Under the pieces are notes generated by a model. That model had not been told where the DNA came from. It did no database searches and worked only from the letters and a program-made list of their open reading frames with translations. A stretch of DNA of 64,000 nucleotides. It comes from Arcuatula senhousia. Lineage: Eukaryota > Mollusca > Bivalvia > Mytilida > Mytilidae. Shown here in pieces: positions 1 through 13,540 of the stretch. Position 1 is the first letter of the stretch; each line of letters opens with the position of its first letter. The stretch covers positions 8,693,501 to 8,757,500 of the forward strand of contig OZ020307.1 in assembly GCA_963971305.1 (NCBI GenBank), in the 5' to 3' direction. The position numbers and the translations under genes are program-made.

Positions 1-968
1 CTGTCTAAAATCAATGCCATTGGAGATTTCTGATTGTGAAAAAATTTTAGGAATCAAAATTGACTCTAATCTACATTGGACAGAGCAGGTTGACAGTGTA
101 TGTTCAAAAATTTCTAGTCGAATCTATTTGTTGTCAAAGATTAAAAGGTATTTAACTCTAGATTCAATGAAACTGTTTTATAATGGTTATATTTTGCCTT
201 TAATTGACTATTGTATCACTATTTGGGGAAATTGTAGTGCAGTTAACTTAAATCGTATTGCAAAACTCCAAAAAAGAGTTGTCAGACTGATTTTAGATGC
301 TGACTTTTTAGCCCCATCTGCTCCTCTTTTTAAAAAGTTAGAATTTTTGACAGTTGAAAATAGAATTCTGTATCATAAATGTATTTTAATTCATAAATGC
401 ATTAATAATGAGGCCCCACAGTATCTTACAAGAAAGATAAACTACATCTCTAATGAAAATCCTTATCAATTACGAAATGCAACAAATGGAGATTTGTGTA
501 TTCCAAAACCAAAAACTGAACTTTTTAAACAATCCTTTTCCTATTCTGGACCTTTTCTCTGGAATAGACTTCCAATCAATGTACGTTCCTCAAAAACTCT
601 AGCTACTTTTAAGATAAAATTAAAATCATTTTTAATGAATACACAAAGTCAAGAAATAATTTAGACAACTTATTATGTTAATTTTAGTCACAATGTACAA
701 TATGGACCTTAACATTTACATTTTTAATGATACTTGTTCATCAATTTTGATGCAGTGTGTTTGTTTGCATATTTTAAATGTATTATGGGCTTTTATTTTA
801 TTGTTTTCTCTTTCTTTTTTGTAATTTGTGTATTACATGTATTGTATCCTATGACCTGTATTCATGTAATTTTGTATGATGAATTTTATGAGGGCCTCAG
901 GGAAGATTAGTTATTAACTAACTGAGTTACCCTCTTTAAATAAAGCATTTACTTACTTACTTACTTAC
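1..968 (+). mobile_element. 3' end of a jockey/CR1-like non-LTR retrotransposon (LINE)
   Basis: The frame is open from the window edge to a stop at 662-664, about 220 residues. It reads as the part of a LINE ORF2 that follows the reverse-transcriptase fingers and palm. Visible landmarks are LGIKIDSNLHW, KISSRIYLLSKIKRYL, LPLIDYCITIWGN, LQKRVVRLILDAD and, near the end, SYSGPFLWNRLPINVR, all usual in jockey/CR1-group elements of marine invertebrates. There is no internal stop, so the insertion looks young. A 3' UTR of about 300 bases follows and ends in a short TTAC repeat at 943-968, the usual kind of LINE 3' tail. The catalytic YxDD motif lies outside the window, so completeness cannot be judged. 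It abuts F1 sequence from about 969. Confidence 0.85.
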
Positions 969-1512
969 TAAAGTCTTCATAGGGTCAAAGTTGTCAGGTG
1001 ATCCCTTATAGGGGTAATGGCCCCTAAAATAACGTTTTTTCATGTTTTTTGCTTAGTGAATGAAAACTATTGCAGATAGAGAGAAGCTGTTGCTTGCTTA
1101 AATGTTCAGTTCATTTGGCTCTACAAAAGTTTTCATAGGGTCAAAGTTGTCAGATGACTCCTTATAGGGGTTACGGCCCCTAAGATAACATTTTTTTCAT
1201 GTTTTTGGCCTATAGAATGAAAACTAAAGCAGATAGAGAAAAGCTGTTACTTGCTTAAATGTTCAGTTCATTTAGCTCTACAAAAGTTTTCATAGGGTCA
1301 AAGTTGTCAGATGACCCCCTATAGGGGCTATGGCTCCTAAAATAACGTTTTTTTTCATGATTTGGGTCTATGGCTACAGAATGAAACTATAGTAGATAGA
1401 AAAAAGCTGTTACTTGCTTAAATGTTCGGCTCATTTAGCTCTAGAAAAGTCTTTACATGTATAGGGTTGACTCAAGACCAGGTGAGCGATTCAGGCTCCT
1501 GGAAGCCTCTTG
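969..1512 (+). mobile_element. 3' part of an F1 interspersed element
   Basis: About three degenerate internal repeats (tcatagggtcaaagttgtca ... gcccctaa) are followed by the family's 3' end: caggtgagcgattcaggctc and a stem-loop of the form AGGCTCC/GGAAGCCT, then cttgttt. Full relatives lie at 37676-39245, 48944-49850 and 58968-60188. The 5' part is missing. Bases from 1068 onward belong to the first tandem unit, so the same fragment recurs in the other three units. Confidence 0.75.
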
Positions 1513-1686
1513 TTTCTGTTGTCAAAGTAATACCATTTTTAGATCTCTTCACGGGAAAGTGAGCAGGCTTATATGATACCCCAAGTGTTGTTGTCGGCGT
1601 CCACATCCATTTACGGAATGTTATGTAAGTGGTCATGGTTAAGGCCCATTCTCAATTACAAAAAAAGTCTACTTACTTATGTTTAC

Positions 1687-2205
1687 TTATGTTGATTCTG
1701 ACCGCTGGTCTTCACAGTCCGCTGTAGGCACCTCTTCTTCAACCTGAACTATAGTGTTCCTACTTCCGGTCGGACGGTATTTTGCTTTGAAATTAAATTT
1801 CATGGGGTGTTCTTCCCAGAACTTATCTAGTCTGTTCTTAAATTGGTTTACAGTTTTGGCACCTACGACTTAATTTGGTAAACTATTCCAAATGTCAATG
1901 ACTCTGTTAGTGAAGCTGTATTTTCTGACATCCCTGTTGAATCTTGGTTTGATCAACTTTAACTGGTTTCCTCTAGTCCGGTCACTCAGATTTCGTTGGA
2001 ACAATTCTGAGGTAACCCAGGGTGTACCCCTGCCAGTATTTTATAGGTTTCTATCATATCTCCTCGCATTCTTCTGAATTTTAATGATATTAACTTTAAT
2101 AGTCTTAGACGATCTTCATAGCTTAGGTCTTTCATTTTGGGTAGCATTCTGTACACTTTCAATTGCATCTATGTCTTTCTGTTTATATGGTGACCAAACA
2201 CTGCA
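1687..2205 (-). pseudogene. LINE reverse-transcriptase C-terminal fragment, broken (unit 1)
   Basis: Read on the minus strand this is the end of a CR1/jockey-type ORF2. It shows VWSPYKQKDIDAIESVQ, then after a frame change LPKMKDLSYEDRLRLLKL and RRMRGDMIETYKIL, then after another frame change RGNQLKLIKPRFNRDVRKY, FTNRVIDIWNSLPN, a stop codon, and QFKNRLDKFWEEH. Two frame changes and one stop make it non-functional. It ends at a stop at 1687-1689. It is a different LINE from those at 1-968 and 17825-18572. The same damage is in all four units, so decay came before amplification. Confidence 0.85.
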
Positions 2206-2362
2206 AGTTTAGTCTGCAACTAAACTTGTTTTAACTCATGATTTCATACAAAGTGTGCATAAAATAATTCAAACTTGCAGAACTATCATTTTTCAACAAT
2301 ATTTACAATGTTTACATCTTGCATATAGTTTCCCAATTTTGAATTTATTACTAATACCGTAT

Positions 2363-5223
2363 CAGACAAATGAAGAGACAAACTAATGGAAGAAAAATGA
2401 AAAAAAACAACAAAAAAGACAAGTGTTGATGACAGAAAACGAACGCTAGAAAGATGGTGATATCAGAAAACTAACATAAAATGGTGATTTTAGAAAACTA
2501 ATACTAGACAAATGGTGATGACAAAAACTAAACACTAGACAATTTTAGATGGCAGAAAACTAACACCAGACAAACGATAATGACAGAAAACTAGCACTAG
2601 ACAATTTTAGATGACAGAAAATAACACTAAAAAAATTACGATGATGAGAGAAAACTAACACTAGACAAATGGTGATGACGGAAACTAAACATACAGTAGA
2701 AGACAACATAAAACTTACACTAGAAATTTGGTGATGAAAGACCCCTAACACTAGACAAGTGTTGATGACAAAAAACTATCGCTAGAAAAATGGTGAAGTC
2801 AGAAAACTAGCACTAGACAAATGGCGATAACAGAAACCTAAACACTTGATTTGAGATGACAGAAACTAACACTAGACAAATGATGATGACAGAAAACTAA
2901 CGCTTGACAGAAAACTAACACAAGACAAATGACTGAAAATAAACATACAATAGGAGATGAAAAAAATACACTAGAAAATGATGATGGCAGACCACTAAGG
3001 GAGCAAACATTTGATTTTTATAGGGGGGCTATGGATATTTTCTTCGTCCTGCCTTTTTATTTTCGGAAAAAAATGAGCCTGGATTTTTTTTTGTACGCTT
3101 GTTTGCGCAATTTTTTTTTTTAAAGCAACTATAATTTTTTTAGCTAAAAATACCATCCTGCCTTTATTTTTACTGGAAGCTTTGTCCTGGATTTTTGCCA
3201 TCCTGCCTTTTTATTTCAAATTTCACCATAGCCCTCCCCCATAAAAATCAAATAGTCGCTCCCTAACACTAGACAAGTGTTGATGACAAAAATCTAACAC
3301 TAGAAAGATGGTGATGTCAGAAAACTAACACTAGACAAATGGTGATGACGGAACACTAAACTTCAATCTATTTGAGAATGACATAAAACTTACACTAGAC
3401 GAATGATGATAATGACGACAGAAAACTAATACTAGACAAATGATTATGATAGAAAACTTGCACTAGACACATGGTGATGTCAGAAAGCAAACACTAGACA
3501 AAATTTTTAATGGTGATGACAAAACTAATACTAGATTAGAAAAATGATGATGACAGAAAACTAGCACAAGACAAAAGATGATGACAAAAAACTGACACTT
3601 GACAAAAAATGATGATGTCAGAAAACTGACACTAGACAAATTGTGATGACAGACACTAAACATTATACAATTGGAGATAACAGAAACCTAACACTAGACA
3701 AATGATGACAAAAAACTAACAGGAGACAAAAGATGATGATGTCAGAAGACTGACACTGGAAAAATGAAGATGACAAAAAGAATAGCACAAAACAAATGGT
3801 GATTACAAAAAAACTAAACATCATACAATAGGAGATGACAAAAGACTTACACTAGAAAAATCATGATGACAGACCACTAACACTACACAAATGTTGATGA
3901 CATAAAACTAACACTAAACAAATGAGGATGACAGAAGCTAAACATTATACAATTTGAGATGACAGAAAACTTACATAAAAAATATGATGACACATTACTA
4001 ACACAAAGAAGTCATGATGACAAAAATACGCTAGAAAGATGATGATGTCAGAAAACTAGCACTAGACAAATGGTGATGACGGAAAACTAACACAAGACAA
4101 TTGGAGATGGCAGAAACTAACACTTCAAAAATGATGATGACAGAAAACTAACACTAAAAAAATGATGATGTTGATGGCAGAAAACCAACACGAGAAATAA
4201 GATGATGCTGTCAGAAAACTGACAATGGACAGATGAAAATGACACAAAGCTAACACTAGACAAATGGGAACGACAGAAACTATACATTATACAATTAGAG
4301 ATGACAGAAAACTTGCACTAAATTAGAAAAATGATGATGATGACAGAAAAATAGCACTAGACAAAAGGTGATGACGGAAAACTAACAAGATATTTGGAGA
4401 TGACAGAAACTAACATTAGATTAGAAAATTGATGATGATGACAGAAAACTAACACTAGACAAAAGATGATGATGTCAGAAAACTGACACTGGACAAATGA
4501 AGATGACAAAAACCTAACATTAGACAAATGGTGATGACAGAGAAGTAAACATCATACAATCGGAGATGACAGAAAACTTACACTAGAAAAATGACGATGA
4601 CAAACCACTAACACTAGAAACGTCATGACAAAATACACTAGAAAGATAATGACGTCAGGAAACAAACACTAGACAATTGATGATAACGGAAAATCGACCA
4701 CTTGGTAATTGTGGAGGGCAGAAAACTAACACTAGACAAATGGTAATGACGAAAAATTTATTAAAGACAATTGGAGATGACAAAAAGTAACACTAGATTA
4801 GAAAAATGATGATGATGACAGAAACTTACACTACACAAAAGATGATGACAGAAAACTAACACTAGACAAATAGTGATAACGGAAAACTAAACACTTGACA
4901 AGTGTTGATGACAGAAAGCTAACACAAGACAATTGTGGATGGCAGAAAACTAGCACTACACACACGATGATGTCAGAAAACTAACGATAGACAAATGGTG
5001 ATGACGGAAAACTTACATGAGACAATTGAAAATGACAGAAACTAACACTAGAAAAATGATGATGGCAGAAACTGACACGAGACAAAATATGATGATGTCA
5101 GAAAACTGACAGTGGACAAATGAAGATGACAGAAAACTAACACAAGACAATTGCGATGACAGAAACTAGATATTATACAATTGGAGATGACAGAAAACTT
5201 ACTCTAGAAAAAATGGTGATGAC
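2363..5223. repeat. 31-bp degenerate minisatellite (unit 1)
   Basis: The monomer is about 31 bp and built from the words GATGACAGAAAACTAACAC and TAGACAAATGGT. Variants run from about 24 to 36 bp, many with GAT expansions or a gatgtc/gatggc change. Interrupted by the TIR element at 2999-3263. The monomer length is not a multiple of three and there is no sustained coding frame. On the minus strand it gives short hydrophobic serine/valine/phenylalanine-rich frames that are artefacts of composition. Confidence 0.9.
2999..3263. mobile_element. 265-bp PIF/Harbinger-like MITE (unit 1)
   Basis: The ends are inverted repeats of about 36 bp. The left arm begins GGGAGCAAACATTTGATTTT; the right arm reads on the other strand as GGGAGCGACTATTTGATTTT. 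Both continue with an A/G-rich stretch ending GGGCTATGG. The element is flanked on both sides by TAA (2996-2998 and 3264-3266), and without it the flanks restore a normal monomer, ccac-taa-cactagac. A 3-bp TAA/TTA duplication with G-rich TIRs is typical of PIF/Harbinger MITEs. The inside is T-rich and has no coding frame. The superfamily call rests on the TSD and TIR only. Confidence 0.78.
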
Positions 5224-5841
5224 TATTGCAGATAGAGAGAAGCTGTTGCTTGCTTAAATGTTCAGTTCATTTGGCTCTACAAAAGTTTTCATAGGGTCAA
5301 AGTTGTCAGATGACTCCTTATAGGGGTTACGGCCCCTAAGATAACATTTTTTTCATGTTTTTGGCCTATAGAATGAAAACTAAAGCAGATATAGAAAAGC
5401 TGTTACTTGCTTAAATGTTCAGTTCATTTAGCTCTACAAAAGTTTTCATAGGGTCAAAGTTGTCAGATGACCCCCTATAGGGGCTATGGCTCCTAAAATA
5501 ACGTTTTTTTCATGATTTGGGCCTATGGCTACAGAATGAAACTATAGTAGATAGAAAAAAGCTGTTACTTGCTTAAATGTTCGGCTCATTTAGCTCTAGA
5601 AAAGTCTTTACATGTATAGGGTTGACTCAAGACCAGGTGAGCGATTCAGGCTCCTGGAAGCCTCTTGTTTCTGTTGTCAAAGTAATACCATTTTTAGATC
5701 TCTTCACGGGAAAGTGAGCAGGCTTATATGATACCCCAAGTGTTGTTGTCGGCGTCCACATCCATTTACGGAATGTTATGTAAGTGGTCATGGTTAAGGC
5801 CCATTCTCAATTACAAAAAAAGTCTACTTACTTATGTTTAC

Positions 5842-6360
5842 TTATGTTGATTCTGACCGCTGGTCTTCACAGTCCGCTGTAGGCACCTCTTCTTCAACCT
5901 GAACTATAGTGTTCCTACTTCCGGTCGGACGGTATTTTGCTTTGAAATTAAATTTCATGGGGTGTTCTTCCCAGAACTTATCTAGTCTGTTCTTAAATTG
6001 GTTTACAGTTTTGGCACCTACGACTTAATTTGGTAAACTATTCCAAATGTCAATGACTCTGTTAGTGAAGCTGTATTTTCTGACATCCCTGTTGAATCTT
6101 GGTTTGATCAACTTTAACTGGTTTCCTCTAGTCCGGTCACTCAGATTTCGTTGGAACAATTCTGAGGTAACCCAGGGTGTACCCCTGCCAGTATTTTATA
6201 GGTTTCTATCATATCTCCTCGCATTCTTCTGAATTTTAATGATATTAACTTTAATAGTCTTAGACGATCTTCATAGCTTAGGTCTTTCATTTTGGGTAGC
6301 ATTCTGTACACTTTCAATTGCATCTATGTCTTTCTGTTTATATGGTGACCAAACACTGCA
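5842..6360 (-). pseudogene. LINE reverse-transcriptase C-terminal fragment, broken (unit 2)
   Basis: Copy of the fragment at 1687-2205 with the same frame breaks and the same stop after WNSLPN. The middle frame (60 residues, 6141-6323) has the same translation as in unit 1. Confidence 0.85.
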
Positions 6361-6517
6361 AGTTTAGTCTGCAACTAAACTTGTTTTAACTCATGATTTC
6401 ATACAAAGTGTGCATAAAATAATTCAAACTTGCAGAACTATCATTTTTCAACAATATTTACAATGTTTACATCTTGCATATATTTTCCCAATTTTGAATT
6501 TATTACTAATACCGTAT

Positions 6518-9384
6518 CAGACAAATGAAGAGACAAACTAATGGAAGAAAAATGAAAAAAAACAACAAAAAAGACAAGTGTTGATGACAGAAAACGAACG
6601 CTAGAAAGATGGTGATATCAGAAAACTAACATAAAATGGTGATTTTAGAAAACTAATACTAGACAAATGGTGATGACAAAAACTAAACACTAGACAATTT
6701 TAGATGGCAGAAAACTAACACCAGACAAACGATAATGACAGAAAACTAGCACTAGACAATTTTAGATGACAGAAAATAACACTAAAAAAATTACGATGAT
6801 GAGAGAAAACTAACACTAGACAAATGGTGATGACGGAAACTAAACATACAGTAGAAGACAACATAAAACTTACACTAGAAATTTGGTGATGAAAGACCCC
6901 TAACACTAGACAAGTGTTGATGACAAAAAACTATCGCTAGAAAAATGGTGAAGTCAGAAAACTAGCACTAGACAAATGGCGATAACAGAAACCTAAACAC
7001 TTGATTTGAGATGACAGAAACTAACACTAGACAAATGATGATGACAGAAAACTAACGCTTGACAGAAAACTAACACAAGACAAATGACTGAAAATAAACA
7101 TACAATAGGAGATGAAAAAAATACACTAGAAAATGATGATGGCAGACCACTAAGGGAGCAAACATTTGATTTTTATAGGGGGGCTATGGATATTTTCTTC
7201 GTCCTGCCTTTTTATTTTCGGAAAAAAATGAGCCTGGATTTTTTTTTTGTACGCTTGTTTGCGCAACTTTTTTTTTTAAAGCAACTATAATTTTTTTAGC
7301 TAAAAATACCATCCTGCCTTTATTTTTACTGGAAGCTTTGTCCTGGATTTTTGCCATCCTGCCTTTTTATTTCAAATTTCACCATAGCCCTCCCCCATAA
7401 AAATCAAATAGTCGCTCCCTAACACTAGACAAGTGTTGATGACAAAAATCTAACACTAGAAAGATGGTGATGTCAGAAAACTAACACTAGACAAATGGTG
7501 ATGACGGAACACTAAACTTCAATCTATTTGAGAATGACATAAAACTTACACTAGACGAATGATGATAATGACGACAGAAAACTAATACTAGACAAATGAT
7601 TATGATAGAAAACTTGCACTAGACACATGGTGATGTCAGAAAGCAAACACTAGACAAAATTTTTAATGGTGATGACAAAACTAATACTAGATTAGAAAAA
7701 TGATGATGACAGAAAACTAGCACAAGACAAAAGATGATGACAAAAAACTGACACTTGACAAAAAATGATGATGTCAGAAAACTGACACTAGACAAATTGT
7801 GATGACAGACACTAAACATTATACAATTGGAGATAACAGAAACCTAACACTAGACAAATGATGACAAAAAACTAACAGGAGACAAAAGATGATGATGTCA
7901 GAAGACTGACACTGGAAAAATGAAGATGACAAAAAGAATAGCACAAAACAAATGGTGATTACAAAAAAAACTAAACATCATACAATAGGAGATGACAAAA
8001 GACTTACACTAGAAAAATCATGATGACAGACCACTAACACTACACAAATGTTGATGACATAAAACTAACACTAAACAAATGAGGATGACAGAAGCTAAAC
8101 ATTATACAATTTGAGATGACAGAAAACTTACATAAAAAATATGATGACACATTACTAACACAAAAAAGTCATGATGACAAAAATATGCTAGAAAGATGAT
8201 GATGTCAGAAAACTAGCACTAGACAAATGGTGATGACGGAAAACTAACACAAGACAATTGGAGATGGCAGAAACTAACACTTCAAAAATGATGATGACAG
8301 AAAACTAACACTAGAAAAATGATGATGTTGATGGCAGAAAACCAACACGAGAAATAAGATGATGCTGTCAGAAAACTGACAATGGACAGATGAAAATGAC
8401 ACAAAGCTAACACTAGACAAATGGGAACGACAGAAACTATACATTATACAATTAGAGATGACAGATAACTTGCACTAAATTAGAAAAATGATGATGATGA
8501 CAGAAAAATAGCACTAGACAAAAGGTGATGACGGAAAACTAACAAGATATTTGGAGATGACAGAAACTAACATTAGATTAGAAAATTGATGATGATGATG
8601 ACAGAAAACTAACACTAGACAAAAGATGATGATGTCAGAAAACTGACACTGGACAAATGAAGATGACAAAAACCTAACATTAGACAAATGGTGATGACAG
8701 AGAAGTAAACATCATACAATCGGAGATGACAGAAAACTTACACAAGAAAAAATGACGATGACAAACCACTAACACTAGAAACGTCATGACAAAATACACT
8801 AGAAAGATAATGACGTCAGGAAACAAACACTAGACAATTGATGATAACGGAAAATCGACCACTTGGTAATTGTGGAGGGCAGAAAACTAACACTAGACAA
8901 ATGGTAATGACGAAAAATTCATTAAAGACAATTGGAGATGACAGAAACTAACACTAGATTAGAAAAATGATGATGATGACAGAAACTTACACTACACAAA
9001 AGATGATGACAGAAAACTAACACTAGACAAATAGTGATAACGGAAAACTAAACACTTGACAAGTGTTGATGACAGAAAGCTAACACAAGACAATTGTGGA
9101 TGGCAGAAAACTAGCACTACACACACGATGATGTCAGAAAACTAACGATAGACAAATGGTGATGACGGAAAACTTACATGAGACAATTGAAAATGACAGA
9201 AACTAACACTAGAAAAATGATGATGGCAGAAACTGACACGAGACAAAATATGATGATGTCAGAAAACTGACAGTGGACAAATGAAGATGACAGAAAACTA
9301 ACACAAGACAATTGCGATGACAGAAACTAGATATTATACAATTGGAGATGACAGAAAACTTACTCTAGAAAAAATGGTGATGAC
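6518..9384. repeat. 31-bp degenerate minisatellite (unit 2)
   Basis: Same monomer succession as in unit 1, including the order of variant monomers, so this is duplication of the whole block and not independent expansion. Interrupted by the TIR element at 7154-7419. Confidence 0.9.
7154..7419. mobile_element. PIF/Harbinger-like MITE (unit 2)
   Basis: Copy of the element at 2999-3263, differing by a T in a homopolymer. Flanked by TAA at both ends. Confidence 0.76.
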
Positions 9385-10003
9385 TATTGCAGATAGAGAG
9401 AAGCTGTTGCTTGCTTAAATGTTCAGTTCATTTGGCTCTACAAAAGTTTTCATAGGGTCAAAGTTGTCAGATGACTCCTTATAGGGGTTACGGCCCCTAA
9501 GATAACATTTTTTTCATGTTTTTGGCCTAAAGAATGAAAACTAAAGCAGATAGAGAAAAGCTGTTACTTGCTTAAATGTTCAGTTCATTTAGCTCTACAA
9601 AAGTTTTCATAGGGTCAAAGTTGTCAGATGACCCCCTATAGGGGCTATGGCTCCTAAAATAACGTTTTTTTTCATGATTTGGGCCTATGGCTACAGAATG
9701 AAACTATAGTAGATAGAAAAAAGCTGTTACTTGCTTAAATGTTCGGCTCATTTAGCTCTAGAAAAGTCTTTACATGTATAGGGTTGACTCAAGACCAGGT
9801 GAGCGATTCAGGCTCCTGGAAGCCTCTTGTTTCTGTTGTCAAAGTAATACCATTTTTAGATCTCTTCACGGGAAAGTGAGCAGGCTTATATGATACCCCA
9901 AGTGTTGTTGTCGGCGTCCACATCCATTTACGGAATGTTATGTAAGTGGTCATGGTTAAGGCCCATTCTCAATTACAAAAAAAGTCTACTTACTTATGTT
10001 TAC

Positions 10004-10522
10004 TTATGTTGATTCTGACCGCTGGTCTTCACAGTCCGCTGTAGGCACCTCTTCTTCAACCTGAACTATAGTGTTCCTACTTCCGGTCGGACGGTATTTT
10101 GCTTTGAAATTAAATTTCATGGGGTGTTCTTCCCAGAACTTATCTAGTCTGTTCTTAAATTGGTTTACAGTTTTGGCACCTACGACTTAATTTGGTAAAC
10201 TATTCCAAATGTCAATGACTCTGTTAGTGAAGCTGTATTTTCTGACATCCCTGTTGAATCTTGGTTTGATCAACTTTAACTGGTTTCCTCTAGTCCGGTC
10301 ACTCAGATTTCGTTGGAACAATTCTGAGGTAACCCAGGGTGTACCCCTGCCAGTATTTTATAGGTTTCTATCATATCTCCTCGCATTCTTCTGAATTTTA
10401 ATGATATTAACTTTAATAGTCTTAGACGATCTTCATAGCTTAGGTCTTTCATTTTGGGTAGCATTCTGTACACTTTCAATTGCATCTATGTCTTTCTGTT
10501 TATATGGTGACCAAACACTGCA
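10004..10522 (-). pseudogene. LINE reverse-transcriptase C-terminal fragment, broken (unit 3)
   Basis: Copy of the fragment at 1687-2205 with identical lesions. The middle frame spans 10303-10485. Confidence 0.85.
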
Positions 10523-10679
10523 AGTTTAGTCTGCAACTAAACTTGTTTTAACTCATGATTTCATACAAAGTGTGCATAAAATAATTCAAACTTGCAGAAC
10601 TATCATTTTTCAACAATATTTACAATGTTTACATCTTGCATATATTTTCCCAATTTTGAATTTATTACTAATACCGTAT

Positions 10680-13540
10680 CAGACAAATGAAGAGACAAAC
10701 TAATGGAAGAAAAATGAAAAAAAAACAACAAAAAAGACAAGTGTTGATGACAGAAAACGAACGCTAGAAAGATGGTGATATCAGAAAACTAACATAAAAT
10801 GGTGATTTTAGAAAACTAATACTAGACAAATGGTGATGACAAAAACTAAACACTAGACAATTTTAGATGGCAGAAAACTAACACCAGACAAACGATAATG
10901 ACAGAAAACTAGCACTAGACAATTTTAGATGACAGAAAATAACACTAAAAAAATTACGATGATGAGAGAAAACTAACACTAGACAAATGGTGATGACGGA
11001 AACTAAACATACAGTAGAAGACAACATAAAACTTACACTAGAAATTTGGTGATGAAAGACCCCTAACACTAGACAAGTGTTGATGACAAAAAACTATCGC
11101 TAGAAAAATGGTGAAGTCAGAAAACTAGCACTAGACAAATGGCGATAACAGAAACCTAAACACTTGATTTGAGATGACAGAAACTAACACTAGACAAATG
11201 ATGATGACAGAAAACTAACGCTTGACAGAAAACTAACACAAGACAAATGACTGAAAATAAACATACAATAGGAGATGAAAAAAATACACTAGAAAATGAT
11301 GATGGCAGACCACTAAGGGAGCAAACATTTGATTTTTATAGGGGGGCTATGGATATTTTCTTCGTCCTGCCTTTTTATTTTCGGAAAAAAATGAGCCTGG
11401 ATTTTTTTTTGTACGCTTGTTTGCGCAATTTTTTTTTTAAAGCAACTATAATTTTTTTAGCTAAAAATACCATCCTGCCTTTATTTTTACTGGAAGCTTT
11501 GTCCTGGATTTTTGCCATCCTGCCTTTTTATTTCAAATTTCACCATAGCCCTCCCCCATAAAAATCAAATAGTTGCTCCCTAACACTAGACAAGTGTTGA
11601 TGACAAAAATCTAACACTAGAAAGATGGTGATGTCAGAAAACTAACACTAGACAAATGGTGATGACGGAACACTAAACTTCAATCTATTTGAGAATGACA
11701 TAAAACTTACACTAGACGAATGATGATAATGACGACAGAAAACTAATACTAGACAAATGATCATGATAGAAAACTTGCACTAGACACATGGTGATGTCAG
11801 AAAGCAAACACTAGACAAAATTTTTAATGGTGATGACAAAACTAATACTAGATTAGAAAAATGATGATGACAGAAAACTAGCACAAGACAAAAGATGATG
11901 ACAAAAAACTGACACTTGACAAAAAATGATGATGTCAGAAAACTGACACTAGACAAATTGTGATGACAGACACTAAACATTATACAATTGGAGATAACAG
12001 AAACCTAACACTAGACAAATGATGACAAAAAACTAACAGGAGACAAAAGATGATGATGTCAGAAAACTGACACTGGAAAAATGAAGATGACAAAAAGAAT
12101 AGCACAAAACAAATGGTGATTACAAAAAAACTAAACATCATACAATAGGAGATGACAAAAGACTTACACTAGAAAAATCATGATGACAGACCACTAACAC
12201 TACACAAATGTTGATGACATAAAACTAACACTAAACAAATGAGGATGACAGAAGCTAAACATTATACAATTTGAGATGACAGAAAACTTACATAAAAAAT
12301 ATGATGACACATTACTAACACAAAAAAGTCATGATGACAAAAATACGCTAGAAAGATGATGATGTCAGAAAACTAGCACTAGACAAATGGTGATGACGGA
12401 AAACTAACACAAGACAATTTGAGATGGCAGAAACTAACACTTCAAAAATGATGATGACAGAAAACTAACACTAGAAAAATGATGATGTTGATGGCAGAAA
12501 ACCAACACGAGAAATAAGATGATGCTGTCAGAAAACTGACAATGGACAGATGAAAATGACACAAAGCTAACACTAGACAAATGGGAACGACAGAAACTAT
12601 ACATTATACAATTAGAGATGACAGAAAACTTGCACTAAATTAGAAAAATGATGATGATGACAGAAAAATAGCACTAGACAAAAGGTGATGACGGAAAACT
12701 AACAAGATATTTGGAGATGACAGAAACTAACATTAGATTAGAAAATTGATGATGATGACAGAAAACTAACACTAGACAAAAGATGATGATGTCAGAAAAC
12801 TGACACTGGACAAATGAAGATGACAAAGACCTAACATTAGACAAATGGTGATGACAGAGAAGTAAACATCATACAATCGGAGATGACAGAAAACTTACAC
12901 TAGAAAAATGACGATGACAAACCACTAACACTAGAAACGTCATGACAAAATACACTAGAAAGATAATGACGTCAGGAAACAAACACTAGACAATTGATGA
13001 TAACGGAAAATCGACCACTTGGTAATTGTGGAGGGCAGAAAACTAACACTAGACAAATGGTAATGACGAAAAATTTATTAAAGACAATTGGAGATGACAG
13101 AAACTAACACTAGATTAGAAAAATGATGATGATGACAGAAACTTACACTACACAAAAGATGATGACAGAAAACTAACACTAGACAAATAGTGATAACGGA
13201 AAACTAAACACTTGACAAGTGTTGATGACAGAAAGCTAACACAAGACAATTGTGGATGGCAGAAAACTAGCACTACACACACGATGATGTCAGAAAACTA
13301 ACGATAGACAAATGGTGATGACGGAAAACTTACATGAGACAATTGAAAATGACAGAAACTAACACTAGAAAAATGATGATGGCAGAAACTGACACGAGAC
13401 AAAATATGATGATGTCAGAAAACTGACAGTGGACAAATGAAGATGACAGAAAACTAACACAAGACAATTGCGATGACAGAAACTAGATATTATACAATTG
13501 GAGATGACAGAAAACTTACTCTAGAAAAAATGGTGATGAC
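10680..13540. repeat. 31-bp degenerate minisatellite (unit 3)
   Basis: Same monomer succession as unit 1. Interrupted by the TIR element at 11317-11580. Confidence 0.9.
11317..11580. mobile_element. PIF/Harbinger-like MITE (unit 3)
   Basis: Copy of the element at 2999-3263, one base shorter in a T run and with TTGCTCCC in place of TCGCTCCC at the right end. TAA on both sides. Confidence 0.76.

Larger units (their letters stand above)
1068..5223. repeat. 4.16-kb tandem unit, copy 1 of 4
   Basis: This 4156-bp unit holds, in order, F1 3' sequence (to about 1512), a short linker, a minus-strand LINE pseudogene fragment (1687-2205), about 150 bp of AT-rich DNA, and 31-bp minisatellite DNA (2363-5223) with a 265-bp TIR element (2999-3263). 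By eye it differs from the other copies only by scattered substitutions and small indels. The unit starts at tattgcagatagagagaag in F1 and ends at ggtgatgac in minisatellite. The same junction occurs at 5223/5224, 9384/9385 and 13540/13541. Confidence 0.93.
5224..9384. repeat. 4.16-kb tandem unit, copy 2 of 4
   Basis: A 4161-bp copy with the same internal order as copy 1. Small differences include an extra GAT near 8588 and single-base changes. Homologous short ORFs lie exactly 4155 bp after those in copy 1, confirming register. Confidence 0.93.
9385..13540. repeat. 4.16-kb tandem unit, copy 3 of 4
   Basis: A 4156-bp copy with the same order of parts. Register is 4162 bp after copy 2 at the LINE fragment. 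One T fewer in a homopolymer near 11440 joins two short frames, which is a by-product of the run and not a gene. Confidence 0.93.

Noticed and set aside
2929..3201. Short frames on both strands across the MITE (64-104 codons)
   Set aside because: They cross the TIR boundaries and change length with homopolymer runs between units.
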